A stretch of 45,553 nt of DNA from CAYVQE01 sp964633205 (lineage in GTDB: Bacteria > Myxococcota > B64-G9), in NCBI GenBank assembly GCA_964633205.1, contig CAZWFN010000039.1:1-45553 (forward strand), written 5' to 3'. The notes under the pieces were generated by a model. The model saw only the letters and a list, made by a program, of their open reading frames with translations. It made no database searches and had not been told where the DNA came from. Positions 8,264 through 17,933 of this stretch are shown here, piece after piece (the first letter of the stretch is position 1; each line of letters starts with the position of its first letter). A program made the position numbers and the translations under genes.

Positions 8264-9550
8264 CTACAGATGATACTGGAAATTGAGCAGGAAGACGTCG
8301 TTGTCGAAGGAGTAGCCCTCGCGCTCCTGGCGGTGGATGTAGTTGAAGTCCAGCCGGGCGCCGAAGCCCAGAAACAGGCTCAGCCCGGCGCTGATCCAGC
8401 GCTTCTTCTGGTACTTGAGCTCGTCGATCGACAGCGTCGAGGAGAAGCCGCGCACCTGCTCGTCGCCGTCCATCTCCTCGTAGCGAAGGGCCAGATCGAC
8501 CACCCCGGGCCAGGCGTGCACGATCAGGTCGAGGTGCCAGCCCTGGCCCTGATCGGCGTCCTGCGAGCCGTCGGGCAGGGCCTGGTGGTAGAAGTACTTG
8601 CGCATGGCCTCGGCCTCGATGGTGAACAGCCAAAGGTCCAGCGCCAGGTCGGCACCCACCCACTGGTGGCGGGTCTCGGGGTCGAAGTTCTGATCCACGT
8701 GGGCGATGTTGGCGGCCAGCTCCAGCCGAAAGGGCAGCCCGGGAAAGTCCAGCGCGTCGATGCCCAGCTCGCGCAGCAGCCGGTCGACGCGCAGCGACAC
8801 CCGTCCCACCGCCATCAGCTGCTGGGTGGTGCTGAGCTGCTCGATGGCCTGCTTGGCCGAGTTGAACACGCCCAGCTGCACCCGGCCCACCCGCCAGGGA
8901 TCGCCGAAGGCCAGCTTGAGACCGAGCTGGCGCTTGGGGAAGAGCAGGTCGATGGTGGGCTTGTAGATCAGCGCCTGGTGGGCGGTGGACTGCATGTTGG
9001 TGCGGCTGAATGGTACCCGCATGCGCCCGATGCGGGCGTCGAAGACCGTGTAGCGGTTCCAGCCCAGGTAGGCGTCCTTGAGGTAGTCCGAGGAACGGTT
9101 GCCGTCCTTCTCCCGCGGGACCAGCTCGAACTTGACCTTGTAGTACAGCCCCGCATCGTGGAACCGCCCGCCCAGGCCCAGCTCGACGTTCTCGATGACG
9201 AAGCCCTCGCGGTGGCCCAGAAAGGACGGATCCATGTTGGCCGAATCCAGCTCGAGCTCGCGGCCGTCGTTGGTGGTGACCTGGTAGGTCTCCTCCTCGG
9301 TGGTGACGAACAGGGTGCGCACCAGCACCTCGGGCTCGATGCGCGGATCGAGCACGCTGGCATCGCGCGGCGGCGTGCGCCACAGATCGGCGAATTCGTT
9401 TGCGGGCTCGATGGCCGGTGCGGCCGGCAGCCAGCGCAGACCTTCGGCCTCCAGCACCTCGTAGAAACCGGCCCGCGCTCCCGGAGCGGCGAGCAGCCAC
9501 AATCCGAACAGCCCCAGCCCCAACCACCGGCCTCGGCGACGATCCGGCAT
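8264..9550 (-). CDS. Outer-membrane porin, phosphate-selective porin O/P-like
   Basis: 428 residues from ATG 9550, chosen because of GGAGGTTCGCC directly upstream and because it begins a clean signal peptide (MPDRRRGRWLGLGLFGLWLLAAPGARA). The body shows alternating amphipathic strands rich in aromatic residues (YYKVKFELV, RHQWVGADLALDLWLFTIEAEAM, ARLDFNYIHRQ) and a terminal beta-strand ending in aromatic and Leu (FLLNFQYHL), typical of outer-membrane barrels. The pattern ARIGRMRVPFSR followed by a strand on parental plasmid-like geometry resembles OprO/OprP-type porins. The neighbouring phosphatase supports a role in uptake of phosphate or phosphorylated compounds, but selectivity cannot be read from the sequence. 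Confidence 0.78.
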   Translation of the reverse strand: MPDRRRGRWLGLGLFGLWLLAAPGARAGFYEVLEAEGLRWLPAAPAIEPANEFADLWRTPPRDASVLDPRIEPEVLVRTLFVTTEEETYQVTTNDGRELELDSANMDPSFLGHREGFVIENVELGLGGRFHDAGLYYKVKFELVPREKDGNRSSDYLKDAYLGWNRYTVFDARIGRMRVPFSRTNMQSTAHQALIYKPTIDLLFPKRQLGLKLAFGDPWRVGRVQLGVFNSAKQAIEQLSTTQQLMAVGRVSLRVDRLLRELGIDALDFPGLPFRLELAANIAHVDQNFDPETRHQWVGADLALDLWLFTIEAEAMRKYFYHQALPDGSQDADQGQGWHLDLIVHAWPGVVDLALRYEEMDGDEQVRGFSSTLSIDELKYQKKRWISAGLSLFLGFGARLDFNYIHRQEREGYSFDNDVFLLNFQYHL

Positions 9551-9685
9551 GGCGAACCTCCGCTTGGTGTCGATTTCGCCGATCACTGCGCAGTAGACCA
9601 GCCCGCGGCCGGGGAATCAAGTCCGCCGCGGTGACAGCTGGGCAACGTTTGGCGGCCGGCCGGCGTCTCCGAACAGCCCCGGCGA

Positions 9686-9859
9686 TCAGGATCCGTCCGG
9701 ACGCGGGCCGTACACCTTCTCCCAGGCGCGCCAGAAGGGGCAGAAGCGCCCGTGCAGCGCCACCAGCTTGCCGAACAGGCTGTCCGGCTTCTCCCGCGCC
9801 CGCCGGCACAGCGGGCACTTGTCGCAACGTTTGGCCATCAGCTCGGTCAGGGTCTTCAA
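9686..9859 (-). CDS. Small Cys-rich protein (CxxC...C), probable metal-binding
   Basis: 57 residues from a TTG start at 9859, preferred because GGAGG lies upstream at suitable spacing; ATG 9838 (MAKRCDKCPLCRRAREK) would give 50 residues. It has CDKCPLC near the N-terminus and FCPFW later, so up to four Cys could bind zinc or iron. There is no signal peptide, so it is probably cytoplasmic. It is soluble and basic and ends in WEKVYGPRPDG. I believe similar short proteins occur in other deltaproteobacteria but cannot name the family. It stands alone between the porin and beta-helix genes. Confidence 0.6.
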   Translation of the reverse strand: MKTLTELMAKRCDKCPLCRRAREKPDSLFGKLVALHGRFCPFWRAWEKVYGPRPDGS

Positions 9860-9930
9860 TCTCCACCTCCGCTGCAGCGCAGCTGCACTCCTAATCCGAG
9901 GGTCCCGAGGAAACCCCGGTCGAACGAGGG

Positions 9931-11628
9931 CTATCGTCTTCGGCAGGCGATCCGGCGCCGGAACAGCAGCAGGCCCAAGCACAGGCCCGGCAGGAGGGCC
10001 GGCCGGCCCGTCCCGGCGGCCGCGCAGCCGCAGCCGCTGCCGACGATCTTCTGCCCGGCGGCGCCGGCGTCCACTGCAAAACCCGCATCGCTGCCGGGGT
10101 CTGACCCGGCGGCATCGCCCCCGCCATCCGGGCCGGCGTCCAGCCCGGCATCCGTACCGGCATCCGTGCCGGCATCCACCCCGGCGTCCGTACCGGCGTC
10201 GGCCCCGGCATCGGAGCCCGCATCCACCCCGCCGTCGGGTTCGACCCCGGTGCTGTACTCGTAGGCGCCGATGTCGAAGCCCGCTCCCTGCGGCCGGGCC
10301 ACGCCCTCGATGTCGAAGGCCGGAGCCGCTTCGGCGGAGCCGCTGTCGACCGCGGCCGCATCGGCCAGCAGGTGCAGATCGCGCGCCGCCGGATCGACGA
10401 ACAGGGCGGCCGCATCCTCGATGATCAAGTTGTGATCCACGACCACGTCGTGCTGCTCGTCGACGTTGACCGACGTGGTCAGGTTGTTGCGCACGATGCA
10501 GTCCGTCGGCTCGGTGCCGTCCTTGTGGGCCCCGATGGACACCCAGGGCGGGCCGGGCCGCACGTCGTTCGGATCGAGCACGGTGTTGTTGACGAGGCGG
10601 CAGCCGCGCGCGCCCAGCAGGGTGATGCCGTGCCAGTGATCGGTGATGATGACGTTGTTCTCCACCACCCAGTCGACGAAGGTGCCGTCGAAACAACCGA
10701 TGCCCTGCAGCGTGCCGCGGTGGGGCTGATCCGGGTCGACGTAGTTGACGATGCGGTTGCCGCGCAGCTCGATGCCGACCACCTGGCCGCTGCCCACTCC
10801 GTCGGGGCCGGTGGACCAGGACTGGAAGCCGTCGTCGTGGTTCTGGTTGACGTCGTAGCAGTTGCGCACCGTGTTGTACTGGAACACGCTGTAGTCGCCC
10901 AAGCCGCGCAGGCCATCGCCGGAGAAGTTCTCCACCAGGTTGTGCTCCACCAGGGCGTGGCTGGCGCCGACCGAGATGCCGAAGTCGACGTTGCGCAGCG
11001 TGTTGCCGCGCACGGTCATCCGGGTGCCGTCGACGCCGATGCCGTTGCAGGCCAGCGCGTTCCAGTCCGCGGCCGACCAACCGCTGCTGTCGGCCACCGA
11101 CTGCAGCCGGCAGTCCTCGACCACCACGTCGCGCACCGGTCCCTGCCAACCGTGGGAATCCAGGTCGATCAGGGTGGCCGGCTCGTAGTCCGGGGCGTAC
11201 TCCGGGCTGACCGCCAGCCCGCGCAGCACCCAGTGGCCGCAGGCGCGCAGCAGGATGCGGCTCAGCCGCGGCTGGTGGCCCGGGGCGGCGGCGATGGTGA
11301 TGAAATCGGTGTTGTAGTAGCCGCTGATCGACAGCGCCCCGTGGAAGCCCGAGCGCAGGTAGATGGTGTCGCCGGCACCGACCGGCGCGCCCGGGTTGCG
11401 GGCCACCAGCGCCGCGCCCTGCTCGTAAGGCAGCGACTCCCACTGGCGGCTCTCGATCAGACCGGCGTCGACCACCGCCTGCAGGCTGCGCCAGGGATCG
11501 GCGGCGCTGCCGTCGCCGTCCGGGCTGCCGGCCTGCGGGTCGATGTAGAAATCAGCCGCCCGCCCAGCCGGCAGGCAGACCGCGCAGCACAGCAAGACCA
11601 TCCAGCCGATCGAAGGTCCGTTGCTCAT
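9931..11628 (-). CDS. Secreted right-handed beta-helix protein with DAG-repeat linker and MYXO-CTERM-like tail
   Basis: 565 residues. The start at 11628 has GAGGGG upstream and a signal peptide (WMVLLCCAVCLPAGRA). Residues ~28-430 contain many short N-x-[VI]-x-N/V-x-x-N rungs (LRGLAVSPEYAP, VEDCRLQSV, VEHNLVENF, IELRGNRIVN, VENNVIITDHWHG) typical of pectate-lyase-like or NosD-like right-handed beta-helices. Next comes a low-complexity linker of repeated D-A-G-[STAVL] units (coding ~10110-10230), then GSGCGCAAAG, a hydrophobic segment (LLPGLCLGLLLF) and RRR. That last arrangement matches the MYXO-CTERM sorting signal, known to be processed by myxosortase and to anchor proteins at the surface of Myxococcota. 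A polysaccharide-binding or -cleaving role is possible; no catalytic residues were identified. Confidence 0.85.
   Translation of the reverse strand: MSNGPSIGWMVLLCCAVCLPAGRAADFYIDPQAGSPDGDGSAADPWRSLQAVVDAGLIESRQWESLPYEQGAALVARNPGAPVGAGDTIYLRSGFHGALSISGYYNTDFITIAAAPGHQPRLSRILLRACGHWVLRGLAVSPEYAPDYEPATLIDLDSHGWQGPVRDVVVEDCRLQSVADSSGWSAADWNALACNGIGVDGTRMTVRGNTLRNVDFGISVGASHALVEHNLVENFSGDGLRGLGDYSVFQYNTVRNCYDVNQNHDDGFQSWSTGPDGVGSGQVVGIELRGNRIVNYVDPDQPHRGTLQGIGCFDGTFVDWVVENNVIITDHWHGITLLGARGCRLVNNTVLDPNDVRPGPPWVSIGAHKDGTEPTDCIVRNNLTTSVNVDEQHDVVVDHNLIIEDAAALFVDPAARDLHLLADAAAVDSGSAEAAPAFDIEGVARPQGAGFDIGAYEYSTGVEPDGGVDAGSDAGADAGTDAGVDAGTDAGTDAGLDAGPDGGGDAAGSDPGSDAGFAVDAGAAGQKIVGSGCGCAAAGTGRPALLPGLCLGLLLFRRRIACRRR
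10105..10245 (-). repeat. Tandem repeat coding a D-A-G-rich linker
   Basis: Imperfect repeats of about 12 bases (a GCATCCGTACCGGC-like unit on the plus strand) encode D-A-G-[TSVAL] units inside the beta-helix protein, between its folded domain and its sorting tail. The repeat is in frame and translated, so it is a linker that may vary in length between strains. Confidence 0.7.
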
Positions 11629-11698
11629 GCCACCCCTCATCGTCCGCACCCCCACGGCTCCATGATGGCACAGCCCCTCGGCCGGAGAAAGAAGGCAG

Positions 11699-12960
<1,262 letters not shown>

Positions 12961-12964
<4 letters not shown>

Positions 12965-14238
12965 GCGTCTTCTCCATCCCCGCCCGTTTTGGCGTCGCCC
13001 GGCCGGCGCGACACCTTCGAGGCCCGCCGCTCGAGTTCGGCCTCGACCGCCTCCAGCTCGACCCCGGCCCGGGCCAGGGCCACCAGGCCGAAGTAGAACA
13101 CGTCGGCCGCCTCCCATGCCACCGCCGCCTCTCCCTCGGCCGCGGCCAGCTCGCCGGCCTCTTCGAGCAGCTTGGCCCGCAGCAGCTCGGGGTCGGCTAG
13201 CAGGCGCCGGGTATAGGAGCCGGCCGGCGCCCGCTCGGCGCGGGCGGCCAGCCGGCGGGCCAGCGCCGGCAGGCCGCGGCCCGGGCCCCAGCAGCTGCGG
13301 CTTCCCATGTGGCAGAAGCCACCACCGGCCTGGCGCACCCGAAAGCGCAGCGCGTCGCGATCGCAGTCGGCGTCGATCGCCAGCAGCCGCTGGCTGGCGC
13401 CCGAGGTCTGACCCTTGATCCACAGCCCGCGCGAGCGCGAATGGTAGATGCCCTGGCGCCGCTCCAGGGCCGCGGCCAGGCTCTCGCCATCCGACCAGGC
13501 CAGCCCCAGTGCCTGATCGTGCTCATCGACCACCACCGTGGCCCACAGCCCGTCGCGCCGGTCGGAGCGCAGCGGCGCGGCGAAGGCCTCGGCCAAGCCC
13601 AGCCGGCCGGTGTAGATGGCCATGCCCACCTGGGCGTCGGCGCCCAAGCGATCCAGCTCGGCGATCTCGGCCGCGGTGGTGATGCCGCCGGCCACGGTCA
13701 CCCGGGCCGCACCGGCGGCGGCCACCAGCGCGGCCACCTGCTCCAGCGCGGTGCCGCCCAGCCGGCCCTCGCGCTCGACGAAGGTGACCAGAAAGCCGCC
13801 CACCAGGCCCTCCAACTCGCGCATGCGCTCGAGCACGCCGCGGCCGGTGCCCCGCTGCCAGCCCTCGACCACCACCTGGCCGTCGCGGGCGTCCAGCGCC
13901 GCGATCACCCGTTCGGGTGGCAGCCCGCGCAGCAACGCCGGCTCGGCGGCGGTGCCCAGGATGACCGCGCGGGCGCCGGCGTCCAGCCAGCGCCGGGCGC
14001 TGTCGCGATCGCGGATGCCGCCGCCGACCCGACACGGGGCGCGATGCAGCAGGTCTTCGATCACGGCCCGGTTGTGGCCGCGGCCCAGCGCGGCGTCCAG
14101 GTCGATCACCGCCACCTCGCCCACCAGGCCGAAGCGCTCGGCCAACGGTCGCGGATCGCCGGCGTCCAGCGCCTTGTCGCGCCCGCCCACCAGCTGCACC
14201 GCGGAGCCGGCCTGCAGGTCGATCGAGGGCACGATCAT
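12961..14238 (-). CDS. hisA/hisI/hisE: Trifunctional HisA-HisI-HisE fusion
   Basis: 425 residues. Residues ~1-222 are HisA, the ProFAR isomerase, a (beta-alpha)8 barrel with Asp7 in PSIDLQAG, the RVGGGIRD phosphate loop, Asp116 in ALDARDG and Thr152. Residues ~226-318 are HisI, PR-AMP cyclohydrolase, with YHSRSRGLWIKGQTSG, the D-C-D-x-D metal site (291-295), and the CH...SC pair (Cys309, Cys316). Residues ~320-406 are HisE, PR-ATP pyrophosphatase, with SYTRRLL, LLEEAGEL and WEAADVFYF. The three activities are consecutive steps (HisE, then HisI, then HisA) from PR-ATP to PRFAR, although the domain order is reversed. HisI-E fusions are common, but I do not know of a widely described HisA-I-E fusion. 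No frameshift or stop interrupts the junctions. The start overlaps the hisF stop by 4 bases. Confidence 0.93.
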
Positions 14239-14993
14239 CGGCGCACCTCCAGCCCGGCCGCAGCCATGGCCGCCTTGAGCGAGCCCACGGTGGTCTCGCG
14301 GAAGTGGAAGATCGAGGCCGCCAAGACCGCGTCGGCCCCGGCGCGCACCGCAGCGATCAAATGCTCGGGCCGCGAGGCGCCGCCCGAGGCGATCACCGGC
14401 ACCTCCACCGCGGCCGACACCGTCCCCAGCAGCTCCAGGTCGTAACCGCTCCGGGTGCCGTCGCGGTCCCAGCTGGTCAGCAGGATCTCGCCGGCGCCGG
14501 CGGCCGCCGCCTCTCCCGCCCAGGCCACCGCGTCGCGGCCGGTGCGCTCGCGTCCCGACAGGATCACCAGCTCCCAGCCGCCGTCGGCCAATGCCGCCGC
14601 GTCCAAGGCCAGCACCGTGCACTGGCGGCCGAAGCGCTGGGCCAGCTCGCCCAGCAGCGCCGGCCGGCGCACCGCCGCCGTGTTGACGCCCACCTTGTCG
14701 GCGCCGGCCTCGAGCAAGGCGGCCGCGTCGTCCACCGCGCGCACCCCGCCGCCCACGGTCAGCGGCACCGAAAGCGCGGCGCGCACCCGGCGCACCGTAT
14801 CGCGGGCGGTGGCCCGGCCGTCCGGGGTGGCCGACACGTCGAGCAGCACGATCTCGTCGGCCCCCTGGGCCTCGTAGGCGGCGGCCAGCTCGGCCGGGTC
14901 GCCGGCGTCGCGCAAGCCCTGAAAGCGCACCCCCTTGACCACCCGCCCGGCGCGCACGTCCAGGCAGGGGATGATCCGCGCGGCCAGCGTCAT
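14235..14993 (-). CDS. hisF: Imidazole glycerol phosphate synthase cyclase subunit
   Basis: 252 residues, normal for HisF. With HisH it converts PRFAR and glutamine-derived ammonia to imidazole glycerol phosphate and AICAR. Sequence hallmarks are RIIPCLDVRAGRVVKGVRF (catalytic Asp12), LTVGGGVRAVDDA, KVGVNTAAV, VLALDAAA (Asp131, usually the second catalytic Asp) and LTSWDRDGTRSGYDLELL. The canonical N-T-AA and S-x-D phosphate-binding features are present. It overlaps the stop of hisH at its start and the start of hisA-I-E at its end by 4 bases each. Confidence 0.97.
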   Translation of the reverse strand: MTLAARIIPCLDVRAGRVVKGVRFQGLRDAGDPAELAAAYEAQGADEIVLLDVSATPDGRATARDTVRRVRAALSVPLTVGGGVRAVDDAAALLEAGADKVGVNTAAVRRPALLGELAQRFGRQCTVLALDAAALADGGWELVILSGRERTGRDAVAWAGEAAAAGAGEILLTSWDRDGTRSGYDLELLGTVSAAVEVPVIASGGASRPEHLIAAVRAGADAVLAASIFHFRETTVGSLKAAMAAAGLEVRR

Positions 14994-15613
14994 GCTGTCG
15001 ATTCCTCCTCATCCCCCCTCGCCAACCAGCGGCGCAGCAAGGTCTGGCCCCAGTCGCCCGACAGCTCGGGGTGGAACTGGCAGGCCAGCACCGTGCCGCG
15101 CTCCAGCGCGGCCACGAAGGGCCCGCCGTGGTCGGCCCGCGCCACCGCCCAGCCGGGCGGCGGCTCCACCAGCCGGTAGGAGTTGGCGAAGTAGGCCCAG
15201 CCGGGCTGCAGCAGCCGGCAGCCGGCGTCCGGCGCGACGCGGTTCCAGCCCATCTGCGGCACCCGCAGCCCGGCGCCGAAGCGCGTCACCCGGCCGGGGA
15301 TCACGCCCAGCCCGTCCCGGCCGGGGCTCTCCTCGGAGCTGCTGCACAGCAGCTGCAGGCCCAAACAGACCGCCAGCGTGGGCCGGCCGGCGGCGATGCG
15401 CGCCACCAGCACCTCGCCCAGCCCGCCGGCCGCCAGCCGCTCCATGGCCGGGGCCAGCGCGCCCACGCCGGGCAGCACCACCCGCCGGGCGGCGGCCACC
15501 CGCGCCGGGTCCTCGACCACCGCGGCGGCGGCGCCGGCGCGCTCGAGACCGGCCAGCACGCTGGCGGTGTTGGCGGTGCCGGTGCGCACCACCAGCACCG
15601 GCTCGGCGGCCAT
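14990..15613 (-). CDS. hisH: Imidazole glycerol phosphate synthase glutaminase subunit
   Basis: 207 residues from ATG 15613; a GTG three bases earlier is possible. A class-I glutamine amidotransferase that supplies ammonia to HisF. The triad is visible: Cys83 in AVCLGLQLL, His181 and Glu183 in CQFHPELSG. The oxyanion-strand region VVLPGVGALAPAMERL and the VPQMGWNRV loop, which contacts HisF, are also present. The ATG shares a base with the hisB stop (TGATG), and the AAGGGGAG before it lies inside hisB. Confidence 0.96.
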   Translation of the reverse strand: MAAEPVLVVRTGTANTASVLAGLERAGAAAAVVEDPARVAAARRVVLPGVGALAPAMERLAAGGLGEVLVARIAAGRPTLAVCLGLQLLCSSSEESPGRDGLGVIPGRVTRFGAGLRVPQMGWNRVAPDAGCRLLQPGWAYFANSYRLVEPPPGWAVARADHGGPFVAALERGTVLACQFHPELSGDWGQTLLRRWLARGDEEESTA

Positions 15614-16200
15614 CACAGGCTCCCCTTGGTCGAGGGCACCCGTTCGTCGCCGTCGCGGGTCACGGCCGCGCGCAGCGCCAGGGCCAGGGCCTTGAAGGCC
15701 GCCTCGGCCCGGTGGTGATCGTTGGCGCCGCGCAGCAGATCGACGTGGATGCAGCTACGGCCGGCCATGGCCAGCGAGCGCAGGAAATGCTCGGCATTCT
15801 CGGCGGCCAGCCCGCCGACGGTGTCGCGTTGCAGCGCCAGGTCCACCTCGGCCCAGGGCCGGCCCGACAGGTCGACCACCGCCCGTGCCAGGGCCTCGTC
15901 CAGCGGGGCCAGGGCGTGGCCGAAACGCGCGATGCCGCGGCGCTCGCCCAGCGCCTGGTCCAGCGCCGCGCCCAGTGCCAGGGCGCAGTCCTCGGCGCTG
16001 TGGTGGTCGTCGACCTCCAGGTCGCCGCTGCAGCGCAGCTCCAGGTCGAAGCCGGCGTGGCGCACCAGGCCGCTGATCAGGTGATCCAAAAACCCGATGC
16101 CGGTGGCCACCTCGGCCCGGCCGCTGCCGTCCAGGCTCAGCTGCAGCCGGATGTCGGTCTCCTGGGTGCGACGCGCGATCGCTGCGCTGCGGTTGTCCAT
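15613..16200 (-). CDS. hisB: Imidazoleglycerol-phosphate dehydratase
   Basis: 195 residues, a monofunctional HisB (the E. coli enzyme is fused to a phosphatase). It dehydrates imidazole glycerol phosphate to imidazole acetol phosphate. The two Mn-binding signature motifs are DDHHSAED (64-71) and NDHHRAEAAFK (160-170), and GIGFLDHL is also present. A GTG at 16203 is an alternative start; ATG 16200 is used here, with GGAGGAG upstream. It overlaps the end of hisC-HAD. Confidence 0.96.
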   Translation of the reverse strand: MDNRSAAIARRTQETDIRLQLSLDGSGRAEVATGIGFLDHLISGLVRHAGFDLELRCSGDLEVDDHHSAEDCALALGAALDQALGERRGIARFGHALAPLDEALARAVVDLSGRPWAEVDLALQRDTVGGLAAENAEHFLRSLAMAGRSCIHVDLLRGANDHHRAEAAFKALALALRAAVTRDGDERVPSTKGSL

Positions 16201-17921
16201 CACAGTAGCTCCTCCAGCTCGTCCAGCGAGCCCAGCACGCGGCCGGCCCCGGCCGCCAGCAGCGACTCGTCCACCGCTTCCGGGTCTCCGGGCGCGCGCA
16301 CGCCCAGCGGCAGCACCCCGGCGGCCCGCGCCGCGCGCAGATCGTCGGGCGCGTCGCCCAGCAACCAGGCCCGCTCCACCCCCAGCTTGCTACAGGCCAG
16401 CGCCACCGGCTCCGGGTCGGGCTTGGCAGCGGCGTCCTCCATGCACACCAGCGCGGCGAACAGCTCGTCCACCCCGGCCTGGTGCAGGAAGCGCTCGGCA
16501 TCGGCCCGCGGCCGGCCGGTGACCACCCCGAGCTGCCAGATGCCGGCCAGCCGGCGCAGCTGCTCCACGTCCGGAATCAACCGCTCGCGCTCGCGCAGCC
16601 CGGGTCGGTCGGGCCCGCCCTGGTAATGGGCTTCGAAGCGGCGGGTCACCTCGTCGAGCTCGACGTCCACCCCGCGGCGGGCCAGCAAGCGCCGGGTCAC
16701 CCGCCAGTCGTTGTTGGCGTCCGGCTCGGCCTTGGCCGCGGCGATGGTGGCCGCGTCCAGCTCGACGCCGAACTCGGCCGCGGTCCGGCGGATGGCCTCG
16801 CGGTAGGAGGTGGACACGTCGGCCAGCACCCCGTCCATGTCGAACAGCAGCGCTTCGGGCGACAGCGCCACCCGCAGCGCGCGCTCCAGCCGCGAATAGG
16901 CGGCCGGCTCGCCCGGGCAGGTGATGCGCACCCGATCGGCCAGCCGCTGGCGGCCGGGCCAGGCGCGCACGGCGATGCCCTGGCCGGCCAGGGCCTGGCG
17001 CAGCCAGGCCGGATCGCGGTGGCGGGCCAGCACGAAGTTGGCCTGCGAGGGCAGCGGCGCGCAGCCCAGCTCGTCCAGCAGCCCGGCCAGGGCCCAGCGC
17101 TCCTGGCGCACCCGCTCGATGAAACGCTCCACCCGCTCGCCGTCGCGCTCCAACCGCAACCCGGCCAGGGCCAGCGAGGGCCGCGCCACCGCGTAGGGGT
17201 TGCCGGCGGCGCGCAGCGCGGACACCGCCTCGGTCGGGCCCACCGCGTAGCCCACCCGCAGCCCGGCCAGGCCCCAGGCCTTGGACAGCGAGCGCACCAC
17301 CACCGCGTTGGGCAGTTCCAGACAGACGGCGGTCAGGTCCTGCTCGGCGAACTCGGCGTAGGCCAGATCCACCAGCAGCAGCACGTCGGGCCGCTCGGCG
17401 GCCAGCCGCTGCACCGCCTCGGGCGTGGCCACCGCGCCGGTGGGGTTGTTGGGGCTGACCACGGTGACCACAGCGGTGGCCGGACCGCAGGCGGCCAGCA
17501 CGGCCTCGACCGGGAAGGGCCCCGATGGCCACTCCACCTCGACCACCCGGCCGCCAGCCAGGCGCACGTAGCGCGGGAACATCTCGAAGGAGGGCACCGG
17601 CATGACCAGCTCGCGGCCCGGCTCCAGGTAGGCGCGGCAGATGCGGTCGATGGCGTCGTCGCCGCCGGCGGTGACCAGCACCCGCTCGGGCGCCACGCCG
17701 AGTTGGGCGGCCAGCTCGGCCTCGAAGGCCCAGGGGTCGGGATAGCGCCGCAGCGCCTCGGGGCCCAGCCGGGCCAGCTCGTCGAGCAGCTCGGGGCCGG
17801 GGGCGGCGCCCTCGTTGCCGTCCAGCCGCAGATCCACCGGGGTGGGCGGCGGCGGCGCGCGGTAGGCGCTGGCGCCGATCATGCGCTCGATGGGGCGCGG
17901 GCTCTGGCGCGATTCCGACAT
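16200..17921 (-). CDS. hisC: Histidinol-phosphate aminotransferase fused to HAD phosphatase (probable histidinol-phosphatase)
   Basis: 573 residues. Residues ~1-350 are a PLP-dependent HisC: LDGNEGAAPGP, VTAGGDDAIDR, VSPNNPTG, DLAYAEF and SLSKAWGLAGLR with the Schiff-base Lys214. It transaminates imidazole acetol phosphate to histidinol phosphate. Residues ~355-573 are a HAD-superfamily subfamily-I phosphatase: DMDGV (361-365; nucleophile Asp361), TGR (468), Lys500 in KPDPEP, and LGDAPDD (521-527). The start LFDMDGVLADVSTSYREAI and ANNDW resemble the HAD group TIGR01548, noted for links to histidine genes. No other HolPase gene is in the operon, so this domain is the best candidate for the missing step to histidinol. 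That assignment is inferred from position and fusion. Confidence 0.93.
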   Translation of the reverse strand: MSESRQSPRPIERMIGASAYRAPPPPTPVDLRLDGNEGAAPGPELLDELARLGPEALRRYPDPWAFEAELAAQLGVAPERVLVTAGGDDAIDRICRAYLEPGRELVMPVPSFEMFPRYVRLAGGRVVEVEWPSGPFPVEAVLAACGPATAVVTVVSPNNPTGAVATPEAVQRLAAERPDVLLLVDLAYAEFAEQDLTAVCLELPNAVVVRSLSKAWGLAGLRVGYAVGPTEAVSALRAAGNPYAVARPSLALAGLRLERDGERVERFIERVRQERWALAGLLDELGCAPLPSQANFVLARHRDPAWLRQALAGQGIAVRAWPGRQRLADRVRITCPGEPAAYSRLERALRVALSPEALLFDMDGVLADVSTSYREAIRRTAAEFGVELDAATIAAAKAEPDANNDWRVTRRLLARRGVDVELDEVTRRFEAHYQGGPDRPGLRERERLIPDVEQLRRLAGIWQLGVVTGRPRADAERFLHQAGVDELFAALVCMEDAAAKPDPEPVALACSKLGVERAWLLGDAPDDLRAARAAGVLPLGVRAPGDPEAVDESLLAAGAGRVLGSLDELEELL

Positions 17922-17933
17922 GCTCCCCCCTCC

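Noticed and set aside
10105..10245. CRISPR-like array
   Set aside because: The repeats are translated (D-A-G units) and have no spacers.
9686..11443. 585-residue minus ORF overlapping the beta-helix gene
   Set aside because: Only the last ~57 residues look like a protein; the rest is an out-of-frame shadow of the beta-helix gene.
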